A DNA stretch of 41,117 nucleotides from Candidatus Electronema sp. (GTDB lineage Bacteria; Desulfobacterota; Desulfobulbia; Desulfobulbales; Desulfobulbaceae), in NCBI GenBank assembly GCA_026645415.1, contig JAPEVH010000067.1:1-41117 (forward strand), in the 5' to 3' direction. Of the stretch, positions 1 through 7,562 are shown one piece after another (position 1 is the stretch's first letter; each line of letters starts with the position of its first letter). The position numbers and the translations under genes are program-made. The notes under the pieces were generated by a model. The model was given only the letters and a program-made list of their open reading frames with translations, had not been told where the DNA came from and searched no databases.

Positions 1-28
1 AGTAAATTGCTGTAATTTCGAGATTCAT
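1..28 (-). CDS. 5' end of an unidentified gene, cut by the window edge
   Basis: On the minus strand a strong Shine-Dalgarno sequence (CAGGAGG) lies just upstream of an ATG at 28-26. Only nine codons remain before the window edge, reading MNLEITAIY. That is too little to identify the family; some small MAPEG-type membrane proteins begin in a similar way, but this is only a guess. The gene is transcribed in the same direction as glmM and lies 164 bases downstream of it. A long hairpin overlaps its leader (37-87). Confidence 0.5.
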
Positions 29-36
29 TGTTTCCT

Positions 37-87
37 CCTGTATGCGGTTGTGTGTTTTTCAGGCAACAAAAACATAACACATACAGG
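37..87 (-). promoter_or_regulatory. Leader hairpin touching the ribosome binding site of the first gene
   Basis: CCTGTATG at 37-44 pairs exactly with CATACAGG at 80-87, and the enclosed sequence holds further GTTTTT/AAAAAC complementarity. On the minus strand the 3' arm of the stem ends inside the CAGGAGG ribosome binding site of the gene starting at 28. The fold could therefore limit access to that site, or it could be the end of a transcript from glmM. The pairing is seen directly; the role is inferred. Confidence 0.4.
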
Positions 88-192
88 GGAAAATTCAGAT
101 GTTTTTATAGGTCGCAACTTGGGTTAAGATAATGAACGACCATAGGTCTAACAAATCTGTTTTCATGATTTATTCTTACACAAAGACGAACA

Positions 193-1545
193 TTAAATTC
201 TGTCCGCCCGCCTGATGACATCACAGAGTTCTAAGGCCAGTGAAGAAATCTCCTTTTCATCTTCACCCTCTGCCATAACCCGAATTACTGGCTCAGTGCC
301 AGAGGCCCGCACCAAAATCCGCCCCCGTTCACCGAGCTTGTCTTCTGCTGCCTTGAGGGCTTCTGAGAAGCCTCTGATCTGATCTGGTGCAATCCGGCTC
401 GAAAGGCGGACATTCTCCAGCACTTGTGGGTAGGCCGTCATGATCTCAGCCAGCTCAGAGAGTGGCTTCTTCCGCTTAATCATAATAGACAAGAGCTGGA
501 GGGCGGCTAAGGTGCCATCGCCAGTGGTGTTATGGTCAAGGAAGATTAAATGACCAGACTGCTCACCACCGAAGTTGTAGCCCTTAGCTCGCATAGCTTC
601 AACCACATAGCGATCACCAACATTGGTGCGGAGCAACTTTGCCCCCATGCTATGCAAAGTCTTTTCCAAGCCTATGTTGCTCATGACCGTGGCAGCTACT
701 GTCTTTTTCCTCAGTTTACCTCGGCTCATCAGATCAGCCGCGCAAATGGCCATGATGTGATCGCCATCAACGATCTCGCCCTTTTCATCACAGACAATCA
801 ACCGATCAGCATCGCCATCTAAGGCTAAACCAATGTCTGCACCAAGCTGCCGCACCTTCTCAGCCATTAGCTCAGGATGCAGTGCGCCACAGTCCTGATT
901 AATGTTCTTGCCATCCGGGTCTACGCCAAGGCAGGTCACTTTTGCGCCTAGCTCAGTAAAGACAAACGGGGCAACGCGATAGGCTGCGCCGTGCGCACAG
1001 TCTAAGACGATATGAAAATCATCTAAAGTATATTTGTTAGGGAAGGTATTCTTGAGAAAAACAATATAGCGGCCACGGGCATCATCAATCCGAGTCGCCT
1101 TACCCACTTCGTCAGCTACGGGCCGGAGGGCAGCCATTTTTTGCGAGAAGATCAGGTCTTCAATATCTAGCTCTACCTGGTCTGGTAACTTGAAGCCATC
1201 CCGTGAGAAAATCTTAATGCCGTTATCCTGAAAAGGATTGTGCGAGGCAGAGATAACTACACCTGCATCGGCCCGCATTGAGGTGGTGATAAAGGCAATA
1301 CCTGGCGTGGGGAGTGGGCCAAGAAGCTGTACATCGACACCCATTGAGCAAACGCCAGCAGCTAGGGCATTCTCCAGCATATAACCAGAAAGCCGAGTGT
1401 CTTTACCGATGACAATGTGATGGCCTTTATTCCGCCTTTTAACAATAAAGGCAATGGCCCGACCAAGCTGCATGGCAATTTCGGTGGTCATTGGATAGTT
1501 GTTGGCAATACCACGCACTCCGTCGGTGCCAAAAAGCTGACGCAT
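193..1545 (-). CDS. glmM: Phosphoglucosamine mutase
   Basis: Cytoplasmic enzyme converting glucosamine-6-phosphate to glucosamine-1-phosphate, the step that feeds UDP-GlcNAc for peptidoglycan and lipopolysaccharide. The 450-residue length is normal for GlmM. Family landmarks are all present: N-terminal FGTDGVRG; the phosphoserine loop SASHNP with the catalytic serine at residue 101; the metal-binding loop DGDADR; and the C-terminal phosphate-binding [12 protein letters not shown]. The ATG at 1545-1543 begins the standard [12 protein letters not shown] start. It lies 20 bp downstream of the small exported protein gene (1566-1991), so the two probably share the promoter at 2042-2070. Confidence 0.97.
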   Translation of the reverse strand: MRQLFGTDGVRGIANNYPMTTEIAMQLGRAIAFIVKRRNKGHHIVIGKDTRLSGYMLENALAAGVCSMGVDVQLLGPLPTPGIAFITTSMRADAGVVISASHNPFQDNGIKIFSRDGFKLPDQVELDIEDLIFSQKMAALRPVADEVGKATRIDDARGRYIVFLKNTFPNKYTLDDFHIVLDCAHGAAYRVAPFVFTELGAKVTCLGVDPDGKNINQDCGALHPELMAEKVRQLGADIGLALDGDADRLIVCDEKGEIVDGDHIMAICAADLMSRGKLRKKTVAATVMSNIGLEKTLHSMGAKLLRTNVGDRYVVEAMRAKGYNFGGEQSGHLIFLDHNTTGDGTLAALQLLSIMIKRKKPLSELAEIMTAYPQVLENVRLSSRIAPDQIRGFSEALKAAEDKLGERGRILVRASGTEPVIRVMAEGEDEKEISSLALELCDVIRRADRI

Positions 1546-1565
1546 AAGATCGTTCTTAAAGGGGG

Positions 1566-1991
1566 TTAATCAAGTAAGGTGAGTACGTTCTGGTTTAAGC
1601 TGGCCACTACCTGAACAATTTTTGTCGGCTCTTGCTCTACTGCTTGCTGAAGCTGGCAGCCCCATTGCTGGAGCATCTCGTTATCAATCTTTCTAACAGC
1701 ATTGTTTTTACTCCATTCACGGCCTATTTTCCTGCCTAAATCATCAAGACGCTTTTTTAAATCATCCTTCATGTCAGAAGGAGCTTTTGCGAGAAGTTCT
1801 GCGGTGATGTCCCGCCAACCACGCGCATAAAAGGTGCCTTTCTGGAACGTTTCAAACCATTTTTGTTCTCGTGCTGATAATTGTTGGCTATTTTCGATTT
1901 GCATCTGGCCACCAAGAGCTAATGAAGGCAGGATTAAGAGTAGAATACATTGAAGCACCAAAACTCCACGAAAGATGTTTTCAAATAGCAT
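1566..1991 (-). CDS. Small exported or membrane-anchored protein of unknown function
   Basis: A 141-residue protein with a hydrophobic N-terminal segment (about residues 8-27) that looks like a signal peptide, ending near LALGG. The rest is charged and mostly helical in character, with one cysteine near the C-terminus (WGCQLQQ). I recognise no family. A good ribosome binding site (GGGGAGAAG) precedes the ATG at 1991, and a strong sigma-70-like promoter lies about 50 bases further upstream. The 20-bp gap to glmM suggests one transcript, but the protein need not be functionally related to amino-sugar synthesis. Confidence 0.75.
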   Translation of the reverse strand: MLFENIFRGVLVLQCILLLILPSLALGGQMQIENSQQLSAREQKWFETFQKGTFYARGWRDITAELLAKAPSDMKDDLKKRLDDLGRKIGREWSKNNAVRKIDNEMLQQWGCQLQQAVEQEPTKIVQVVASLNQNVLTLLD

Positions 1992-2041
1992 TTTTTACTT
2001 CTCCCCAAGTAAATGAAGTCGCTTGACATAACCTTGGTAAG

Positions 2042-2070
2042 ATTATAACGGCCCAGCCCTCTCTTTTCAA
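2042..2070 (-). promoter_or_regulatory. Sigma-70-like promoter for the glmM operon
   Basis: On the minus strand TTGAAA (2070-2065) and TATAAT (2047-2042) are separated by exactly 17 bases, close to the sigma-70 consensus. A start about 7 bases below the -10 box would leave a leader of roughly 45 bases before the ATG at 1991. It is the best-looking promoter in the window. Confidence 0.7.
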
Positions 2071-2210
2071 TGCGATTACGTTATTTTTCAAGCCCCGCAT
2101 GATAATATACCAGAAAGGAGCTGGCCGTTGTTTCGAGTTTGGGAACGGATCAGCAAGATATTGTCAGAACAAGAACAGCCCGGTTTGTCATCATGAACAT
2201 CACACTACAT

Positions 2211-2276
2211 AAAAGAGTGCCTCCTCTTGCTTGGTGGTGAGAAATGAGCCATCATACTACCACAACTCACTCTTTT
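2211..2276. repeat. Nested inverted repeat
   Basis: AAAAGAGTG at 2211-2219 pairs perfectly with CACTCTTTT at 2268-2276. Inside it GTGGT (2234-2238) pairs with ACCAC (2259-2263). The two nested stems suggest a folded RNA or a small mobile-element relic rather than a simple terminator, since no gene ends just upstream. Confidence 0.5.
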
Positions 2277-2289
2277 CTCAAACCAGCAA

Positions 2290-2337
2290 AAGTTGCACTT
2301 ACAACTTGAATCCACGCGGATTTTCTCCTTGAGGAGT
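2290..2337. repeat. Three small hairpins in a row
   Basis: Three short inverted repeats follow each other: AAGTTG/CAACTT (2290-2307), AATCC/GGATT (2309-2322) and CTCC/GGAG (2325-2336). The 16-base stretch CTTACAACTTGAATCC (2298-2313) matches CTTTCAACTCGAACCC at 41054-41069 in 13 of 16 positions, which suggests a dispersed element. Confidence 0.35.
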
Positions 2338-2487
2338 GAAGTACATCTGACACATAGCCATTTCTGTCAAAAGAAGATTCGTGAATTTCTCTATTTTACA
2401 GGATGATTCATGCTTCATGCTTTCAAAAGAACTTAACAGCCCTGCCCTCTTGCTGAAGTTCTCGCAAAAAAGAACAGGCTATGGTAC

Positions 2488-2545
2488 GTTACGCGCCAAC
2501 CCTAGCAGGGCGCGTAACAGGTAAGCTAACGTAGTTAGCCGCCTG
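2488..2545. repeat. Two adjoining hairpins upstream of the siroheme gene
   Basis: GTTACGCGCC (2488-2497) pairs perfectly with GGCGCGTAAC (2509-2518). Immediately after it GCTAAC (2525-2530) pairs with GTTAGC (2534-2539), enclosed by CAGG (2518-2521) and CCTG (2542-2545). They lie 76-133 bases before the cobA-hemD start. No cobalamin-riboswitch B12 box is visible, so a REP-like element or a leader structure is more likely. Confidence 0.5.
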
Positions 2546-2620
2546 TAAATACAAATACTGACGACTCTCTGTCATAAGGCGTAACTTACCGCTGGCACGA
2601 CAGAATTTATACTGCATTCT

Positions 2621-4174
2621 ATGAACGATACTCCTCAAAAAGGCAAAGTATATCTCGTTGGCGCAGGCCCTGGTGATCCAGGTCTGATTACTTTGCGCGG
2701 CAAATTTTTGCTAGAACGAGCAGAAGTGGTGATTTATGACCACTTAGCCAACGTCAAACTCCTTGCTCATGCACCAGCAAGTGCCGAGTTGATTTATGTC
2801 GGTAAAAAAGGTGGTGTTAAGCATATTATTCCCCAAGATGGAATCAACCAATTGCTGATTGAGTATGGTTTGGCTGGAAAACGGGTAGTGCGGCTTAAAG
2901 GCGGTGATCCTTTCATCTTTGGTCGTGGCGCAGAGGAGATTGAAGAGCTGGTAAAGGCAGGCATTGATTTTGAAGTAGTACCAGGCGTAACCTCCGCTAC
3001 GGCAGCCGCTACCTACTCAGGCATTCCTATAACGCACCGAGACTATACCGCTTCTGTCGCTTTTATCACCGGCCATGAAGCAGATGGCAAAGAAGAGTCA
3101 AATATTGCGTGGGATAAGCTGGCTACTGGTGCAGGCACAATTGTTGTCTATATGGGAATTAAAAATTTGCCGATCATCACCAAAAAACTGATCGACAATG
3201 GCCGCTCTCCAGATACGCCAGTGGCCGTGGTGCGCTGGGCCTCAACTCCACAGCAGCGGTCTGTAGTCGGCACATTAGCAACTATCACTGAAGTAGTTAA
3301 AGCAGCAAAAATTGCCCCACCTGCCTTAATAATTGTCGGTGAGGTCGTCAAACTGCGTAAGACTATTGATTGGTATGAGCACCGTCCACTTTTTGGTAAG
3401 CGAATTGCGGTTACTCGTACCCGTGAGCAATCGAGCGAACTGGTCTCCAAGCTAGAAGAGTATGGGGCTGAGTGTTTAGAATATCCGACTATTCACATTG
3501 AGCCAGTAACTGACTACTCGGTTATTGATGCGGCTCTAAACAATATGACTGCCTATGATTGGTTGTTGTTCACCAGTTTGAATGCGGTTACTTACTTTTT
3601 TAAGCGATTGCACGAAAAAGGCTTCGATAGCCGTGCCCTTGCGCCCTGCAAAATTGGTGTAGTTGGCAAAACTACGGCTGATGAAGTCAGCAAATATGGT
3701 CTCCGTGCAGATTTAATTCCTGAACAATTCACTGGTGAATGCCTAGCCAAGGCATTGATAAGCGCAGACGAGGTGCAAGGGAAACGTTTTCTTCTGCCTC
3801 GTGCGTTGAAAGCGATGGAAACCCTGCCCGAAATGCTGGAAGACACGGGCGGTTCTGTCACGGTGGCTCCGGTTTATCAAAATGTACCGCCACAAGGTCG
3901 TAAGGAAGAATTGCGCAAACAACTGCTGGCACAAGAAATTGATCTTGTTACCTTTGCCAGTTCTTCAGCAGTAACCAATTTCTTAAATATGCTTGATGCC
4001 CAAGATGAGGCAGAATTGCAGCAGCTCCTTAAATCGGTCAAAATTGCGGCCATTGGCCCAGTTACAGCAGAAACAGTACGCAAGCGCGGACTGAAAGTGG
4101 ATATTCAACCGGAAAGATACACGATCAATGATTTAACAAAAGAAATAGTTGCTTGCTACTGTCAGGAATGTTAA
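2621..4174 (+). CDS. cobA-hemD: Fused uroporphyrinogen-III C-methyltransferase / uroporphyrinogen-III synthase
   Basis: A 517-residue bifunctional cytoplasmic enzyme. Residues about 8-250 are the SAM-dependent methyltransferase (CobA/SUMT): VGAGPGDPGLITLRG at the N-terminus, GGDPFIFGRG near residue 95, and a PGVTSA motif. It makes precorrin-2 for siroheme, cobalamin or the alternative haem route. Residues about 258-510 are HemD, which closes hydroxymethylbilane to uroporphyrinogen III. The fusion is common in Desulfobacterota and Firmicutes and fits an organism needing siroheme for sulfite reductase. No clear ribosome binding site precedes the ATG, but TATACT lies 7 bases upstream, so a leaderless transcript is possible. 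Confidence 0.95.
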   Translation: MNDTPQKGKVYLVGAGPGDPGLITLRGKFLLERAEVVIYDHLANVKLLAHAPASAELIYVGKKGGVKHIIPQDGINQLLIEYGLAGKRVVRLKGGDPFIFGRGAEEIEELVKAGIDFEVVPGVTSATAAATYSGIPITHRDYTASVAFITGHEADGKEESNIAWDKLATGAGTIVVYMGIKNLPIITKKLIDNGRSPDTPVAVVRWASTPQQRSVVGTLATITEVVKAAKIAPPALIIVGEVVKLRKTIDWYEHRPLFGKRIAVTRTREQSSELVSKLEEYGAECLEYPTIHIEPVTDYSVIDAALNNMTAYDWLLFTSLNAVTYFFKRLHEKGFDSRALAPCKIGVVGKTTADEVSKYGLRADLIPEQFTGECLAKALISADEVQGKRFLLPRALKAMETLPEMLEDTGGSVTVAPVYQNVPPQGRKEELRKQLLAQEIDLVTFASSSAVTNFLNMLDAQDEAELQQLLKSVKIAAIGPVTAETVRKRGLKVDIQPERYTINDLTKEIVACYCQEC

Positions 4175-4306
4175 ATTTTAAACATCTTCTCCAAAGTTCA
4201 GCTTTTTGGATTGTCATTCCTACAATGAGGCATTATACTGAAGGTAGGCCCTCCATGCAGTCTTACCCTATACTTCTTATAGAGAGATTGCACAACATAG
4301 CCTAGG

Positions 4307-5041
4307 ATGAAGAAGATGAAGATAAAAAAATATACCGTTCAGTTAACAGCACTTTTGCATGTCGGGTTGCTACCTGCTTTGGCTGTTGCATCCCCACCCT
4401 GTGAAACCCCTTCTTGCGGAGATGGTACAGCTGTTAGCAGTTTACTTTTGGCGGCGGGCATGTACGGGGGCGTTGATACTCTTGGGGGAGAATTCTCTCT
4501 GACTCGGTCGGCAAGTACGTTTAAAAGCCTCTCTAACGCACAAGGCCCTCTGGAAGGACAGAATATCACGCTTTCTTATGAAGGGTCATCAGGAAGTCGG
4601 CTTGGTTTTTCTGCGGGTTATCTCTATGCTACACCTGAAGAAAAACAGGAAGCTGGAACAGTGCTTTTAGATATAGACAAGTTTGGTACTCAGCAGTCTA
4701 TGTTAGCATCAAACGAGAGTGCAACTCCTTGGTACCTTACCTTGAATTTTACGAAGGAGTTTCAAATCAGTGACATTCTTGCTGTTGGCCTAGATTCTAA
4801 AGCTACGCTACTGACACCGTCTTTTCTTAACAGCCAAGAAGAAACAGACAATAAGGCGGTATGTATGTCATTTAATCTGCCTGTCTCTTACGGAAGCCTT
4901 TTCACTGTTACCCCAGAACTTCAATGGTCTCGTAATTTGGAGCCTAGCCAGCAAGATGCAGATCGTAACTTAACTGCTTCAACAGCAGATCAAAATACTG
5001 ATAACTTTTATGGCGGAATGTCTATTACGTTTTCCTATTGA
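4307..5041 (+). CDS. Probable outer-membrane beta-barrel protein
   Basis: A 244-residue protein with a lysine-rich signal peptide (hydrophobic to about residue 28, likely cleaved after AVAS). Two cysteines follow closely (PPCETPSCGDG). The rest alternates polar and hydrophobic residues and ends in an aromatic residue (SITFSY), as in outer-membrane barrels. No named family recognised. Two in-frame ATGs (4307 and 4316) are possible; the AGGA at 4304 is better spaced for the second. A strong terminator follows at 5062-5102, so the gene is probably a single transcription unit. Confidence 0.65.
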   Translation: MKKMKIKKYTVQLTALLHVGLLPALAVASPPCETPSCGDGTAVSSLLLAAGMYGGVDTLGGEFSLTRSASTFKSLSNAQGPLEGQNITLSYEGSSGSRLGFSAGYLYATPEEKQEAGTVLLDIDKFGTQQSMLASNESATPWYLTLNFTKEFQISDILAVGLDSKATLLTPSFLNSQEETDNKAVCMSFNLPVSYGSLFTVTPELQWSRNLEPSQQDADRNLTASTADQNTDNFYGGMSITFSY

Positions 5042-5061
5042 TCAACAAAAAAATAGCAGAA

Positions 5062-5102
5062 AAAATACGGAAGATGCCAGAGACAGGTGTCTTCCGTATT
5101 TT
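5062..5102 (+). terminator. Rho-independent terminator of the outer-membrane protein gene
   Basis: A perfect 13-bp stem, AAAATACGGAAGA (5062-5074) with TCTTCCGTATTTT (5090-5102), lies 20 bases after the stop codon and ends in a T-run. Confidence 0.85.
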
Positions 5103-5152
5103 CATGTGTATTGCTAGATGGTTGTGATTTGCTTCCTTACCTGAAACTGCAT

Positions 5153-5187
5153 AAAAAAAGGAGCGTTGTTAAACGCTCCTTTTTTTA
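5153..5187. terminator. Bidirectional terminator between convergent genes
   Basis: GGAGCGTT (5160-5167) pairs with AACGCTCC (5172-5179) around a 4-base loop, with an A-run before and a T-run after. It can stop transcription on both strands and lies just beyond the minus-strand porin stop (5214). Confidence 0.9.
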
Positions 5188-5213
5188 TTATGACTTACCT
5201 AGAAAATAGCCTT

Positions 5214-6488
5214 TTAGAAGGCAATGTTCAGACGCAGGAGATGTGCGAAGTAAGCGTCTTCTGCAACACCACTACCGCCGTTGACGCTAGGAGTCAAATA
5301 ACCAGCTTTGTAGGTCAGACTAGCAGCATCAGACAGTGCATACTCAGCAACACCAGAAACTTCAATAGCATTATCTAAGGTACCATCTTCATCATTGTCA
5401 AAGTCAGCATACAGGAAGTTACCTGTCAGCGTAAGCCGATCGCTAGCAGCATAAGTAGCGACAAAAGCACCAAACAGCAGATCTCCGCCGTCGCCTACTC
5501 GCATTACCTGAGACGAAGTATCGCCACCGACCATGACAAAACCAAAGTCATTATCAGCAACATAGCCGTCTTTAGTCATACCTGCGATTATTGCTGGAGT
5601 AAACCTGTCGCTCATTTTCTTAGAGAGCAAAATATAGGAACCGATACCATCGTTTTCGGTACCTTGCAGATCTGCCTCTTTATAAGCAAACTCAGCAGTA
5701 AAGTTGAAAGGACAACCTGCACCGTCGTTAGTGAGTAGGAGGTCACCGGTGAAGCCAGATTTGTCTGTATGAGATTCGACCTCTCCTTTCAGAGGAACTG
5801 TAAATCCATTAGGTAAGGCAACAGTCATTGCAGCAGGATTGCCAAGAGCACCTGCCGGAATTTCCATCTCTCCGATTTCCTTCTGATCCCACTTGCGCTG
5901 ATCATCATCGTAGCGGCCATATCCTTTAACTGTCCAACCATTCATCAGCTTCAGGGAAGCAACAGCACCATATTCCATGAAGTCATTGTCATCCCAGCTA
6001 TCCAGAGCAGTTGTAGCGTTTTCCTGTTTTACCCCAACAAAAGGTTTAAAGGAAAAATCACCGTTCTGGTACATGGCGTATACACGAGTCGGACGAATAT
6101 TCCATGAATAGAACTTGGAGAAGTCTGGATTGACACGACCAGCCTTGATTGCCCAATTAGGACCTAAAGGAACTTGCATATAGGCATAGTCAACAGTGAC
6201 CTGTTGATTTTCAGTACCGTTCCAAGGTGCATCATCCTCAAATCCGTATCCATCAAAATAGATACGAGCCTTAACAAACATGCCTGGCTTCGATGTCGTA
6301 CCCTCGATATTCAGACCAATGCGAGATTCAAAGTAGTCATTATAACCATCCGCAGTGTCTGCTGTACGTTGATAATCCTGTCTTCCAACATAAGTAGCGC
6401 GTGCATCACCGCTGAGAGTTACTCCTGCCTCGGCTGCACCAGCACCGGCAAGCATCAACGCAGCACCGGCAACAAGTACCTTTTTCAT
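5214..6488 (-). CDS. Porin-like outer-membrane beta-barrel protein
   Basis: A protein of about 424 residues with a classic signal peptide (MKKVLVAGAALMLAGAGAAEA, cleaved before GVTLSGDARA). The mature part is rich in alternating strands and Gly/Asp turns and ends in phenylalanine (LLRLNIAF), the usual BAM recognition signal. The N-terminal GVTLSGDARATYVGR start is characteristic of trimeric-porin-like proteins of Desulfobacterota. I prefer the ATG at 6488: the AAGGAG at 6500-6495 is 6 bases before it but directly abuts the alternative ATG at 6494. It probably forms a general diffusion channel; specificity cannot be read from sequence. Confidence 0.85.
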   Translation of the reverse strand: MKKVLVAGAALMLAGAGAAEAGVTLSGDARATYVGRQDYQRTADTADGYNDYFESRIGLNIEGTTSKPGMFVKARIYFDGYGFEDDAPWNGTENQQVTVDYAYMQVPLGPNWAIKAGRVNPDFSKFYSWNIRPTRVYAMYQNGDFSFKPFVGVKQENATTALDSWDDNDFMEYGAVASLKLMNGWTVKGYGRYDDDQRKWDQKEIGEMEIPAGALGNPAAMTVALPNGFTVPLKGEVESHTDKSGFTGDLLLTNDGAGCPFNFTAEFAYKEADLQGTENDGIGSYILLSKKMSDRFTPAIIAGMTKDGYVADNDFGFVMVGGDTSSQVMRVGDGGDLLFGAFVATYAASDRLTLTGNFLYADFDNDEDGTLDNAIEVSGVAEYALSDAASLTYKAGYLTPSVNGGSGVAEDAYFAHLLRLNIAF

Positions 6489-6766
6489 GTTCATCTCCTT
6501 TTCAGTGTTTTTTATAGGTCAGCCCCAAGCAAAAATTCCGTACCATAAATACAAAATATGATACTTTGCCGTTCGCGTCAAGCTAAGTTTTCTCCTGCGA
6601 TGTAATTTTTTTTGATTAAAGGGGGTAACTTTGTTGGCCGATCTCATCATACTATGATAAAATAATAAATCGTTTCTTGCTGTTCGAAAAAACAATATTC
6701 TACAGATAGATAGACGAAAAACACCTGCTTTTTAGATCTCTTGAAAAAAAAACTACAAAAAAAATA

Positions 6767-6794
6767 TTGACAGCGTTTTAATTATAGGTAATTT
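6767..6794 (+). promoter_or_regulatory. Candidate promoter upstream of the ferredoxin genes
   Basis: TTGACA (6767-6772) is followed by TAATTT (6789-6794) with a 16-base spacer, preceded by A-rich sequence resembling an UP element. It would give a leader of about 225 bases before the first ferredoxin. Confidence 0.45.
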
Positions 6795-6908
6795 TGCCGC
6801 TGTTGGTGTAGAAAATGCTCGGAAAAGACAAGCGTCTTTTTTATTTTTCATTTCAATTCTTTATACAAGAAAGCCAGAAGCCTATTCAACAATAATAGTA
6901 GGCCAATT

Positions 6909-6937
6909 TTTTGTTAGATGCCTATCTACTCTATAAT
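6909..6937 (+). promoter_or_regulatory. Second candidate promoter upstream of the ferredoxin genes
   Basis: A perfect TATAAT (6932-6937) with a weak -35 box (TTTTGT at 6909, spacer 17, or TTGTTA at 6911, spacer 15). It would give a leader of about 85 bases. Confidence 0.4.
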
Positions 6938-6990
6938 CACAACATGTTTGTGATGACTATGACTCAGCAGTATAAATGTTTTTACAAAAA

Positions 6991-7004
6991 GGGTTGTTAA
7001 ACCC
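6991..7004 (+). promoter_or_regulatory. Leader hairpin before ferredoxin 1
   Basis: GGGTT (6991-6995) pairs with AACCC (7000-7004), ending 23 bases before the ATG and just before the AAGGAG ribosome binding site. A matching hairpin sits at the same place before the second ferredoxin (7274-7288), so it was duplicated and retained with the gene. Confidence 0.5.
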
Positions 7005-7027
7005 GCCACCTCCAAGGAGAAAATGAA

Positions 7028-7213
7028 ATGTGGGAAGTAACTGTAGATAAGGATAAATGTACCGGTTGTGAAGAATGTGTTGGCAACTGCCCTGCGGGTG
7101 TACTGGAGCTGGTTGATGGAAAATCTGAGCCAGTGAATATCAATGATTGCTTGGGCTGTGAGACCTGTGTTGAGGTCTGCCCAGAAGATGCCATCACTGT
7201 TTCTGAAGATTGA
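7028..7213 (+). CDS. 2[4Fe-4S] ferredoxin, copy 1
   Basis: A 61-residue electron carrier with two standard cluster motifs, [12 protein letters not shown] (about residues 11-22) and [12 protein letters not shown] (about 41-52). The eight cysteines bind two [4Fe-4S] clusters in the clostridial-type arrangement. Such low-potential ferredoxins serve oxidoreductases in the anaerobic cytoplasm. The AAGGAG at 7014-7019 is well placed for the ATG. The next gene is a close paralogue with the same leader, so the pair arose by tandem duplication. Confidence 0.95.
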   Translation: MWEVTVDKDKCTGCEECVGNCPAGVLELVDGKSEPVNINDCLGCETCVEVCPEDAITVSED

Positions 7214-7273
7214 TAGTTTTGGACTAACCTCTTCAACAAACTTGTAGCCCACAGATTGAGGTCGTTACTGCAA

Positions 7274-7288
7274 GGGTTTCTTAAACCC
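7274..7288 (+). promoter_or_regulatory. Leader hairpin before ferredoxin 2
   Basis: GGGTTT (7274-7279) pairs with AAACCC (7283-7288) around a three-base loop, 20 bases before the ATG. It is the counterpart of the hairpin at 6991-7004. Confidence 0.5.
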
Positions 7289-7308
7289 ATCATCTAAGGA
7301 GCACAGAA

Positions 7309-7494
7309 ATGTGGGAAATTACCGTAGATAAAGAGAAATGTACCGGTTGTGAAGAATGTATTACTAGCTGTCCTGGACAGATACTGGAGCTGGTTGAGGG
7401 AAAATCTGTACCGGGAAACGCAGAAGACTGCTTGGGCTGCGAGACCTGCGTTGAAGTCTGCGAGCAGGATGCTATCTCTGTAAGAGAAGTCTGA
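7309..7494 (+). CDS. 2[4Fe-4S] ferredoxin, copy 2
   Basis: A 61-residue paralogue of the gene at 7028, the same length and easily aligned throughout. The first motif is CTGCEECITSCP. The second is [11 protein letters not shown] followed by Glu instead of the usual proline. That change next to the last cluster ligand, together with other substitutions, may shift redox potential or partner choice. All eight cysteines are kept. It is preceded by AAGGAG and followed by a strong terminator at 7513-7550, so the two ferredoxins form one transcript. Confidence 0.95.
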   Translation: MWEITVDKEKCTGCEECITSCPGQILELVEGKSVPGNAEDCLGCETCVEVCEQDAISVREV

Positions 7495-7512
7495 TAGCTG
7501 CTCTTTGCTCTT

Positions 7513-7550
7513 AACCGGAGCCGTATGAAGAATATGGCTCCGGTTTTTCT
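7513..7550 (+). terminator. Terminator of the ferredoxin operon
   Basis: AACCGGAGCC (7513-7522) pairs perfectly with GGCTCCGGTT (7536-7545) and is followed by a T-rich run. It lies only 13 bases before the ATG of the DUF3786 gene. Confidence 0.9.
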
Positions 7551-7562
7551 TTTCTCTTTCTT

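Larger units (their letters stand above)
1992..2620. other. Long non-coding gap filled with inverted repeats
   Basis: This 629-bp divergent gap has no convincing gene on either strand. Its left end carries the promoter for the minus-strand operon. The remainder is a run of inverted repeats: nested arms at 2211-2276, small hairpins at 2290-2337, and two adjoining hairpins at 2488-2545. A plus-strand TTGACA (2023-2028) with TATAAC (2044-2049), spacer 15, could drive a transcript through these repeats. Either a structured RNA or decayed repeat elements would fit. Confidence 0.5.
6495..7027. other. AT-rich divergent regulatory gap
   Basis: This 533-bp gap between the porin and the ferredoxins is strongly AT-rich with many A and T runs. 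It must hold the porin promoter, though I cannot place it firmly, and it has two candidate plus-strand promoters (6767-6794 and 6909-6937). No gene on either strand is convincing; short reading frames entering it are shadows. Confidence 0.6.

Noticed and set aside
2480-2620. Cobalamin riboswitch before cobA-hemD
   Set aside because: No B12 box or the expected multi-helix core; only two simple hairpins are visible.
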